From: Prevotella sp.
Lineage (GTDB): Bacteria > Bacteroidota > Bacteroidia > Bacteroidales > Bacteroidaceae
Direction of reading: 5' to 3'
DNA: 39,655 nucleotides
Assembly: GCA_017554385.1 (NCBI GenBank)
Contig: JAFZIL010000051.1
Location: forward strand, 1 to 39,655
Under the pieces are notes generated by a model, which saw only the letters and a list, made by a program, of their open reading frames with translations, was not told the DNA's origin and made no database searches. The translations under genes and the position numbers were made by a program. Within the stretch, counting starts at the first letter, position 1. The number at the start of each line of letters is the position of its first letter. Shown piece after piece: positions 15,036-22,088 of this stretch.

Positions 15036-15884
15036 ATGAAAAAGTGGATTGCTGCTTTGCTCCTAATGGCTTTGACAGCCACAGGATGCACCAATAGCAA
15101 GACTGGCACGACATCCTCAGAGGCTCCTGCCGACACGACAATGACGACAGACACCATCGCCAGCGACTCGCTGGACGAATCGGAAAAGCTGATTGCCGAA
15201 GAACCCATGTCGGCTGCCGTTGACGAGCTTTTTGACGACTTCATCTTTAATTTTGCTGCCAACAGGAAACTGCAACTTGAGCGTATCCGATTCCCATTAC
15301 TGGTCAACTCGGGCGAGGAAAAAGAGTACATAGAGCGCAAAGAATGGAAGCACGAACACTTTTTCATGCGACAGGACTACTACACGCTCATCTTCGACAA
15401 GCCCGAACAGATAGATCTGGTCAAGGACACCGCACTAACCCAAGCCGTAGTCGAGAAAATCTTCCTCAGCGAGCACTTTGTACGACAGTACATCTTTAAT
15501 CGTGAGAACGGTCGATGGATGCTGACCGAGATACGCAACCAGACGCTGCCACGCAATCCCAACGCACAATTCCTTGGTTTCTATGAGCAGTTTGTCACGG
15601 ACTCCGTATTCCAGCGCGAAAGCCTTGACGATCAGATTGACTTTGTAGGACCAGACCCCGACGATGACTTTGCCCAAATGGAAGGGGTGATTACACCTGA
15701 CTTCTGGGATGCCTTCTGCCCTGAGCTGCCCACGGGAATGATTTTCAACATTGTCTACGGGCAGCAGAACCCTGCTACAACCCAGAAGGTATTCATCATA
15801 CGAGGCATTGCCAACGGACTGGAAGTAGAGCTCACGTTTAAACTGCATAACGGGCGCTGGAAGCTTACAAAGATGTCTACTTGA
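15036..15884 (+). CDS. Lipoprotein, DUF4348-like
   Basis: A 282-residue protein with a lipoprotein signal peptide: MKKWIAALLLMALTATGC, with the lipobox LTATGC putting the lipidated Cys at residue 18. A low-complexity Ser/Thr/Asp linker follows, then a globular domain starting near VDELFDDFIFNFAANRKLQLERIRFP. I associate that pattern with the Bacteroidetes family DUF4348, of unknown function. An upstream in-frame ATG (15000) would add 12 residues before the signal peptide and is rejected. The stop overlaps the region of the murB start, so the genes are coupled. A location on the periplasmic side of the envelope is inferred; the role is unknown. Confidence 0.8.
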   Translation: MKKWIAALLLMALTATGCTNSKTGTTSSEAPADTTMTTDTIASDSLDESEKLIAEEPMSAAVDELFDDFIFNFAANRKLQLERIRFPLLVNSGEEKEYIERKEWKHEHFFMRQDYYTLIFDKPEQIDLVKDTALTQAVVEKIFLSEHFVRQYIFNRENGRWMLTEIRNQTLPRNPNAQFLGFYEQFVTDSVFQRESLDDQIDFVGPDPDDDFAQMEGVITPDFWDAFCPELPTGMIFNIVYGQQNPATTQKVFIIRGIANGLEVELTFKLHNGRWKLTKMST

Positions 15885-15889
15885 AACAC

Positions 15890-16912
15890 ATGGAATTTCT
15901 ACATAACTACAACCTCAGAGCTCATAACACCTTCGGCATCGATGCCCGGTGCAATATGTTTGCCGACTATGCAACCGCAGACGAGGCTAAAGAACTGGCA
16001 CTCTGGCTAAAAGAGAACAATAGAGCCGGTATGCCACTTCTCATCATAGGCGGTGGCAGCAATCTCCTGTTGACCCAAGACTTTCCGGGAATCGTCATCC
16101 ATTCCGTGATTCATGGACTACAGGTCAGTATAGAAGGCGACGAGGTCTTCGTAAGAGCCGGAAGCGGCATGGAATGGGACACGCTCGTTGCACGCTGTGT
16201 GAGCAACGGATGGTACGGTCTGGAGAACCTGTCGCTCATCCCTGGCGACGTAGGTGCCTCGGCTGTACAGAACATAGGCGCTTATGGTACAGAAGCCTGC
16301 GATACGATCTGTCGTATTGAGGCTGTAGACCTGAAGAGCGCACAGACGGTCACCATTGATGCCAGCGACTGCGCATACGGCTATCGCGACAGCCGCTTCA
16401 AGCATGAGTGGCACAACAGGTTCCTGATTACGCATGTTACCTACAGGCTGTCACGCAGATTCACTCCCCTACTCGACTATGGAAATATCCGTTCCTGTCT
16501 TGCCGAAAATGGTCTCGATCATCCGACAGCACAACAGCTGCGCGACGTGATTATTGACATTCGACGCAACAAGCTGCCAGACCCGAAGATTCAGGGCAAT
16601 GCAGGAAGTTTCTTTATGAACCCCGTGGTGGAACGAAGCAAGTTTGACGCCCTGCAGTTGCAATACCCACAGATACCCCACTACCCCATCGACGCCCTGC
16701 ACGAAAAGATTCCGGCAGCATGGCTCATTGAACAATGCGGATGGAAGGGACGCTCACAGGGCAATGCCGGCGTGCACGAACGTCAGCCACTGGTGCTCGT
16801 CAACCGAGGTGGGGCTTGCGGAAAAGAAATTGTGCAGCTATGCGAAGCCATCCGAACCGATGTGCGCCAACGCTTCGACATCGAAATCACCCCCGAAGTA
16901 AACATCGTCTGA
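15890..16912 (+). CDS. murB: UDP-N-acetylenolpyruvoylglucosamine reductase
   Basis: A 340-residue FAD enzyme that reduces UDP-GlcNAc-enolpyruvate to UDP-MurNAc in peptidoglycan synthesis. The start resembles family members (YNLRAHNTFGID). FAD-binding signatures GGGSNLLL and LSLIPGDVGASAVQNIGAYG are present, as are YGYRDSRFK and the C-terminal GNAGSFFMNP and AAWLIEQCGWKG. ATG at 15890 is preferred over TTG at 15881 (three codons upstream, overlapping the previous stop) because it gives the usual N-terminus. It lies 5 nt after the lipoprotein stop and 1 nt before the hydrolase gene. Confidence 0.95.
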   Translation: MEFLHNYNLRAHNTFGIDARCNMFADYATADEAKELALWLKENNRAGMPLLIIGGGSNLLLTQDFPGIVIHSVIHGLQVSIEGDEVFVRAGSGMEWDTLVARCVSNGWYGLENLSLIPGDVGASAVQNIGAYGTEACDTICRIEAVDLKSAQTVTIDASDCAYGYRDSRFKHEWHNRFLITHVTYRLSRRFTPLLDYGNIRSCLAENGLDHPTAQQLRDVIIDIRRNKLPDPKIQGNAGSFFMNPVVERSKFDALQLQYPQIPHYPIDALHEKIPAAWLIEQCGWKGRSQGNAGVHERQPLVLVNRGGACGKEIVQLCEAIRTDVRQRFDIEITPEVNIV

Positions 16913-16913
16913 G

Positions 16914-17675
16914 ATGAAGATAACCATTCTGGGAACAGGCACCTCGTGCGGTGTGCCCGTCATTGGCTGCCAGTGCGACACATGTTGCAGCAAAGACCCA
17001 CGTGACAAGCGTCTGCGCTGTTCGCTACTTGTGGAGAATGAAGACACTCGCGTGCTCATCGATTGCGGACCCGATTTCCGACAGCAAATACTACCACATC
17101 CTTTCCGGCGTATCGACGGCATTCTGATAACGCATGCCCACTACGACCACATGGGAGGTCTGGACGACATACGCCCGTATTGTAAGTTTGGTGATATACA
17201 TGTCTATGCCGACCCAATTGCCCGCAAAGGTCTGCTACAGATGCTGCCCTATTGTTTCGAAGACAACCGCTATCCTGGTGTACCTGCCATCAACCTGCAT
17301 GAAATTCATCATGGACAACAGCTCACCATCGGAAGCCTGGACATCATGCCAGTAGAAGTGATGCACGGAAAACTTCCTATTCTCGGTTTCCGCATAGGCA
17401 CCTTTGCTTATATCACCGACATGAAAACCATCGACGACGGCCAACTCCCTTTCTTACAAGGAGTTGAGACACTATTAGTGAATGCGCTGCGCTTTGACCG
17501 GCCACACCACTCGCACCAGCTCGTAGACGATGCCATCAGTTTCGCACGTTCCATAGGAGCCCGACGCACACTACTTACCCATCTCTGTCACGACACCGGA
17601 CCTCACGCTGAAGCCTCGAAACGACTGCCCAAGGGCGTTGAACTGGCATTTGACGGACAAATCCTAAACATATAA
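16914..17675 (+). CDS. MBL-fold metallo-hydrolase, PhnP-like
   Basis: A 253-residue cytoplasmic enzyme with the metallo-beta-lactamase motif H74-x-H76-x-D78-H79 (THAHYDHMGG) and an early GTGTSCGVPVIGCQCDTCCSKDPRD segment. The latter is typical of PhnP and related cyclic phosphodiesterases, where those Cys bind a structural zinc. LTHLCHD near the end gives a further metal ligand. It starts 1 nt after murB and is likely in the same operon, although no direct link to peptidoglycan synthesis is known. The substrate is uncertain. Confidence 0.85.
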   Translation: MKITILGTGTSCGVPVIGCQCDTCCSKDPRDKRLRCSLLVENEDTRVLIDCGPDFRQQILPHPFRRIDGILITHAHYDHMGGLDDIRPYCKFGDIHVYADPIARKGLLQMLPYCFEDNRYPGVPAINLHEIHHGQQLTIGSLDIMPVEVMHGKLPILGFRIGTFAYITDMKTIDDGQLPFLQGVETLLVNALRFDRPHHSHQLVDDAISFARSIGARRTLLTHLCHDTGPHAEASKRLPKGVELAFDGQILNI

Positions 17676-17676
17676 A

Positions 17677-17708
17677 AAGGACTGAATGCGTTTGTGCATC
17701 CAGTCCTT
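17677..17708. terminator. Bidirectional terminator between the hydrolase and xylB
   Basis: aaggactg (17677-17684) pairs with cagtcctt (17701-17708), and inner atgc/gcat extends the stem after a mismatch. On the minus strand a TTTTTAT tract follows, so it is strongest for xylB. It also lies between convergent genes. Confidence 0.8.
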
Positions 17709-17733
17709 CATGTTCAATATAACAACATTATCG

Positions 17734-19227
17734 TTATTTCGAAATAGAATTCAACGTTTCCTTCCAACGAGCGTAAGCCTCAAGATAGGCGGCACGGTCG
17801 GCAGCCTTCGGTTCAATAACCTGCAGACGCTCAAGTGTGGCAAAGGCATCATTATGATCTGCATAGATACCAGCTCCCATACCGGCACCCTTGGCAGCAC
17901 CCACCGAACCATCGGTTTCAAACAGCTCGATAGTAGCACCGCTTACACCCGCCAAGGTGTCGCGGAATAGCGGCGAGAGGAACATGTTGGCCTTACCGGC
18001 ATGAATCTTCTTGATATCCATACCCATTTGTTGCATGATCTCCATACCATAGCAGAAGGAGAAAACGATACCTTCCTGTGCTGCACGAACGAGATGTGAG
18101 CGATTATGCTTATTGAAGTTCACGCCTTGGATGCTGCAACCCAACTCCTTGTTCTGAAGTACACGCTCGGCACCGTTGCCGAAGGGCATGATGCAAACAC
18201 CATCGCTACCGATGGGAGCCTGAGCGGCTAAATCGTTCATCTCGGCATAACCCATGTCAAAGGTTACGTTGCGGTGCATCCAGGCATTGAGGATACCTGT
18301 ACCGTTAATGCAAAGGAGCACTCCGAGACGTGTCATATCTGCTTCGTGATTCACGTGTGCGAAAGTATTTACGCGACTCTTCGAGTCATAATTCACCTCG
18401 CCAAGGACACCGTAAACCACACCGCTAGTACCTGCTGTGGCAGCAATTTCACCAGGCTCAAAAACATTTAACGAGAGAGCGTTATTTGGCTGATCACCAC
18501 CTCGATACGTAATAGGAGTACCAGCTTTCAGTCCTAATTCAACAGCAGCGGCTTCGCTGACCACGCTCTGCTCGGAGAATGTAGGTACGATGTCGGGGAT
18601 AAACGAAGAGGGAATGCCATAGTAATCGAGTAGGAACTGTGCCACCTGATTCTCTTTAAAGTCCCAGAACATGCCTTCGGAGAGTCCACTGACAGTAGTG
18701 TTGGCCACCCCGCTGAGACGCATGGCCAGATAGTCACCAGGCAGCATCACCTTATATATCTTTCCAAACAACTCGGGTTCATTCTCCTTCACCCAAGCCA
18801 GTTTGGCAGCGGTAAAGTTACCGGGAGAATTGAGCAGATGGCTGAGGCACTTGTCAGCACCCAACTCGTTGAAAGCCTTCTCGCCATAAGGAACGGCACG
18901 AGAGTCACACCAAATAATGGCAGGACGCAAAGGCTTGAGATCCTTGTCGACACATACTAGGCCATGCATCTGGTAGGAAATGCCTATTGCTACGATTTCC
19001 TCGCCCTTCACACCGCCATCGGCCATTATCTTCTGAAGCGACTGCTTGGCATACTGCCACCAGGAGTCGGGTTCCTGCTCTGCCCAACCGGCTTTCACAG
19101 CCTTAATTGGCGCCTCCTTCTCTGGGAAAAAAGCGGATGACACACACTTGCCATTATCGGCATTAACCAATGATGCCTTGACAGACGAACTGCCCACATC
19201 GAAACCTAAAAGATATCTTGCTTGCAT
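17734..19227 (-). CDS. xylB: Xylulokinase, FGGY family
   Basis: A 497-residue cytoplasmic kinase that phosphorylates D-xylulose to xylulose 5-phosphate. The N-terminal LLGFDVGSSSVKASLV is the ATP-binding phosphate-1 motif. GISYQMHGLVCVD and RPAIIWCDSRAV are characteristic of xylulokinases, and the FGGY signatures appear around YRGGDQPNNALSLNVFEPGEIAATAGTSGVVYG and the C-terminal GSVGAAKGAGMGAG. Length agrees with the family. No xylose isomerase or xylose transporter is adjacent, so it stands as a single gene here. A different pentulose or hexulose substrate cannot be excluded, but the QMHG motif favours xylulose. Confidence 0.9.
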   Translation of the reverse strand: MQARYLLGFDVGSSSVKASLVNADNGKCVSSAFFPEKEAPIKAVKAGWAEQEPDSWWQYAKQSLQKIMADGGVKGEEIVAIGISYQMHGLVCVDKDLKPLRPAIIWCDSRAVPYGEKAFNELGADKCLSHLLNSPGNFTAAKLAWVKENEPELFGKIYKVMLPGDYLAMRLSGVANTTVSGLSEGMFWDFKENQVAQFLLDYYGIPSSFIPDIVPTFSEQSVVSEAAAVELGLKAGTPITYRGGDQPNNALSLNVFEPGEIAATAGTSGVVYGVLGEVNYDSKSRVNTFAHVNHEADMTRLGVLLCINGTGILNAWMHRNVTFDMGYAEMNDLAAQAPIGSDGVCIMPFGNGAERVLQNKELGCSIQGVNFNKHNRSHLVRAAQEGIVFSFCYGMEIMQQMGMDIKKIHAGKANMFLSPLFRDTLAGVSGATIELFETDGSVGAAKGAGMGAGIYADHNDAFATLERLQVIEPKAADRAAYLEAYARWKETLNSISK

Positions 19228-19336
19228 AACATAAATGATTTTGCTTTCAAATTATAATACGTTTATGAACACATTTTCCCGAAAAAAAATCACCAATCAC
19301 TAAAAAAAAGACAAAATGGGATTTTTTTTACATGAT

Positions 19337-19370
19337 TTTGTGCTCATTTCAAATATTTTTCCTACCTTTG
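19337..19370 (+). promoter_or_regulatory. Putative promoter of the exopolysaccharide cluster
   Basis: TTTG at 19337-19340 and TACCTTTG at 19363-19370, 22 nt apart, fit the Bacteroidetes promoter (spacing slightly long). The first gene's ATG is at 19422. No other clear promoter was noticed in the gaps downstream, so the nine genes may form one transcript. The remaining gap sequence (19228-19330) is A/T-rich with nothing else recognisable. Confidence 0.7.
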
Positions 19371-19421
19371 CAAATTGTAATAACAATCGTAAAACATAAC
19401 AAAAGAATAATTTTCACAATA

Positions 19422-19790
19422 ATGAAGAAAAAAATCCTTATTCTCGATGACAAAGAGACCATCGCAAAAGTACTCTCTATCTACTTGATGAGTGACTACG
19501 ACGTACAGTGGCTTCCCGATGGACTGCAAGGTGTGAAATGGCTCCAGTCGGGCAACACGCCAGACCTGATTATCTCAGACATTCGCATGCCTGGTATGCG
19601 AGGTGATGATTTCTTGGAGTGGATCAAACAGAACGAGCTATTCCGACACATTCCTGTCATCATGCTTTCGAGCGAAGACTCTACCAGCGAGCGCATACGT
19701 CTGTTGGAGATAGGTGCTGAGGACTATATCGTAAAACCTTTCAATCCCATGGAGTTGAAAATCAGGGTAAAAAAGATTCTGCCGAACTGA
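19422..19790 (+). CDS. Stand-alone response-regulator receiver protein
   Basis: A 122-residue single-domain receiver with no output domain. The phosphorylation site is intact: acidic pair D9/D10, phospho-acceptor D53 (LIISDIRMPG), S83 in VIMLSSED, and K105 in EDYIVKPF. The ATG at 19422 is chosen because it begins the first beta strand (KKKILILDD); a frame extending 30 codons upstream would run across the promoter. It is the first gene of the exopolysaccharide cluster and lies 26 nt before a sugar transferase with a receiver-like domain of its own. No cognate kinase is nearby. A role as an adaptor that controls polymer synthesis by protein contact is inferred from context. Confidence 0.92.
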   Translation: MKKKILILDDKETIAKVLSIYLMSDYDVQWLPDGLQGVKWLQSGNTPDLIISDIRMPGMRGDDFLEWIKQNELFRHIPVIMLSSEDSTSERIRLLEIGAEDYIVKPFNPMELKIRVKKILPN

Positions 19791-19816
19791 GGTATTTCCG
19801 CAAGTGAAAAAGGGCG

Positions 19817-21022
19817 ATGATAGGTGTTGTCTATTTAGGAAATAATCCACAAACAGAAGAACGTTTAAAATACCTGCCTGGAAGACAGGTGACCATTACG
19901 AATAGCTATAAGGATGCAGCTGCTGCATGTGAACCGAAGGTAAAAAACGAGCATTTCATTGTTTTTTACGAGAAGAACGTACAAGCAGAAGACCTTACAG
20001 CTATTACCTATTTACGAAAAAATTGCAAGAACATCTACCTGATTCTGCTCACAGATCATCTGCCCCAAGAAGAAAGGAACATCTACCAGCATTGCGGAAT
20101 CAACGATACACTTGACCTCAATGTCTCGGTCACCGAACTGAACAAGAAGCTGCAATTCATCAGCGACAGGGAAAGCATTCTCTTTGATGACAAAGTAAGC
20201 AAGCAAAAGATTCTCAGGTTCAAGATTCCTGTATGGAAGCGTACTTTTGACATCTTCTTTTCCTTGGTGGCAATACTTGTGCTGTCACCAGTGATGATTA
20301 TCACGGCATTGGCCATCAAATTAGAAAGCAAAGGCCCCGTTTTGTTCAAATCGAAACGAGTGGGCACCAACTACACCATTTTCGAGTTCTTGAAATTCCG
20401 TTCCATGTACATCAATGCTGAGAAGCGTCTGAAAGAACTCAGCAAGACGGAGAACCAATATTCCGACTATGGTGGTGAAGGATTAGCAGGAAGCAGCATC
20501 ACATCACCTCTTGGAGAAGAGGCCGAACAGGAAATGTTTGACAAAGGCATGGAGTCGGAAATGATGATCAGCGATGACGAGGTGATGCTTGTAGGCGATG
20601 ATTTTGTAGTAGCCGAAAGCGACTTCAACAAGCAAAAAGAAGTCAACAACAATAACGCTTTCATCAAGATTGAAAACGACCCACGCGTAACAAAAGTCGG
20701 GCGTTTCATCAGGAAGTACAGCATTGACGAGCTTCCACAGCTATTCAACATACTGAAAGGCGACATGTCGATTGTGGGAAACAGGCCATTGCCACTTTAC
20801 GAGGCAGAGAAACTCACATCCGACTCAAGCATCGACCGTTTCATGGCACCAGCCGGTCTTACAGGACTATGGCAGGTTGAAGAGCGCGGTAAAGGTGGAG
20901 CCATGTCGGCCGAAGAGCGCAAGCAACTGGATATTCTCTACGGACAGACCTACAATTTCCTGCTGGATTTGAAGATTATTTTCCGTACCCTCTTCCATTT
21001 CGTTCAGAAAGAAAACGTATAG
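19817..21022 (+). CDS. Initiating sugar-phosphate transferase with N-terminal pseudo-receiver domain
   Basis: A 401-residue membrane enzyme. Residues about 141-401 match the bacterial sugar transferase family (WbaP/WcaJ type), which moves hexose 1-phosphate onto undecaprenyl phosphate and starts polymer assembly: KRTFDIFFSLVAILVLSPVMII (membrane helix), GPVLFKSKRVG, FLKFRSM, NDPRVTKVGRFIRKYSIDELPQLFNILKGDMSIVGNRP and GLTGLWQV. Residues 1 to about 118 look like a receiver fold (alternating strands and helices, ILLTD near the fourth strand). The acidic pair is replaced (VVYLGNN) and no Asp or Lys is seen at the active-site positions. A stretch of about 85 acidic residues (about 199-285) interrupts the region between KFRSM and NDPRV, where most relatives have about 20. 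It follows the receiver gene and probably starts the pathway of this cluster. Confidence 0.88.
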   Translation: MIGVVYLGNNPQTEERLKYLPGRQVTITNSYKDAAAACEPKVKNEHFIVFYEKNVQAEDLTAITYLRKNCKNIYLILLTDHLPQEERNIYQHCGINDTLDLNVSVTELNKKLQFISDRESILFDDKVSKQKILRFKIPVWKRTFDIFFSLVAILVLSPVMIITALAIKLESKGPVLFKSKRVGTNYTIFEFLKFRSMYINAEKRLKELSKTENQYSDYGGEGLAGSSITSPLGEEAEQEMFDKGMESEMMISDDEVMLVGDDFVVAESDFNKQKEVNNNNAFIKIENDPRVTKVGRFIRKYSIDELPQLFNILKGDMSIVGNRPLPLYEAEKLTSDSSIDRFMAPAGLTGLWQVEERGKGGAMSAEERKQLDILYGQTYNFLLDLKIIFRTLFHFVQKENV

Positions 21023-21060
21023 CATTTCATCACAAGTCAGAAAAAGTTTCAATACAGACA

Positions 21061-22035
21061 ATGAGCATAGTGAAAGTATTAATATTTGCAGTAAGTCTTT
21101 CAGCCGTTTGTTTAGGTGCCAACGCTCAAGAAGCTAACGACGAAAGCGGGATACTTGCTGGTTTCTTCGACACCAGCAAGGAGAAGTCCATCAACTTTTC
21201 AAAATTCCACCTTCCTCCCCTTGCTGTTCTGTTTGAAAACGCAAAACAGAATCCCACCATTCTGTCGATGGGAAAACAACAGGAAATAGCACAGGCAGAA
21301 GTGGCCAAGCAGAAGAAACACATCTTCTCATACGTATACGGTCATGCAAGCTATAGTTATGGTAAGACCGACATGTGGGGAAATGGCTCATCATCCTATA
21401 GTCCGATGATCTATCAGTTCCAAGGATCAGAACAAAACTATTGGAACGTTGGCGTCAACGTCAGTGTTCCACTTGAAGACCTGCTCGACCTCAACTCATC
21501 AGTAAAGCGCAAGAGACTGCTCGTTGAGAATGCTCAAATACAAAAGGACCTTGCCTACGACCAACTCAAGCAGGAAATCGTTGTCTTGTATGTGCGAATC
21601 ACTAATAATCTGACTGCCTTAAAAACTGCAGGTGAGAACGCAGCCATCTATCAGGGAGCCAGTGCTCTGAACGAGCTGGACTTTCTTCATGGCAATCTGA
21701 ACATTGAAGATTATGCCTATACTGGTCAGCGCGGACAGGGAGCCGTATCAACCTATCAGACACTTCTCACTACAATTACCACCGACATCCTGACCTTGGA
21801 GATTCTTACCCATACACCAATCATTACTAATACGACGACCGAAATCACTCTTGACAGTAACATTGAGCGTAGCGAGAAAGAGATAGCCAAAGCCAACAAG
21901 GCTGTTGAGAAGAGAATCAAAGAAGAGGCAGAAAAAGAAATGAAAGCCGATGCTGCCCTGAAAAAACAGGAAAGCAAGAAAAGCCAGGTGAAAACAGACG
22001 GGAAGAAACAAGCTGCAGCCTCCCAGAAGAAATAA
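21061..22035 (+). CDS. Short TolC-like outer-membrane protein with Lys/Glu-rich tail
   Basis: A 324-residue protein with a signal peptide (about residues 1-22, ending GANA). The mature N-terminus (LPPLAVLFENAKQNPTILSMGKQQEIAQAEVAKQKKHIFSYVYGHASYSYG) follows the TolC-family pattern: a helix, a strand, another strand (WNVGVNVSVPLEDLLDL), then a long helix (VKRKRLLVENAQIQKDLAYDQLKQEIVVLYVRI). Normal TolC-like proteins have about 420-490 residues in two such repeats; here there is room for only one and a half. The last 60 residues are Lys/Glu/Ala-rich (EKEIAKANKAVEKRIKEEAEKEMK). It lies between the sugar transferase and the Wzc-type protein, where a Wza exporter is more usual, so it may provide the outer-membrane outlet or a periplasmic scaffold. 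The family call is moderate. Confidence 0.7.
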   Translation: MSIVKVLIFAVSLSAVCLGANAQEANDESGILAGFFDTSKEKSINFSKFHLPPLAVLFENAKQNPTILSMGKQQEIAQAEVAKQKKHIFSYVYGHASYSYGKTDMWGNGSSSYSPMIYQFQGSEQNYWNVGVNVSVPLEDLLDLNSSVKRKRLLVENAQIQKDLAYDQLKQEIVVLYVRITNNLTALKTAGENAAIYQGASALNELDFLHGNLNIEDYAYTGQRGQGAVSTYQTLLTTITTDILTLEILTHTPIITNTTTEITLDSNIERSEKEIAKANKAVEKRIKEEAEKEMKADAALKKQESKKSQVKTDGKKQAAASQKK

Positions 22036-22088
22036 TTAAGCAGTTACATTGTCAGAATAATTTGTTACCATAAAACAAGTAGAAGAAT

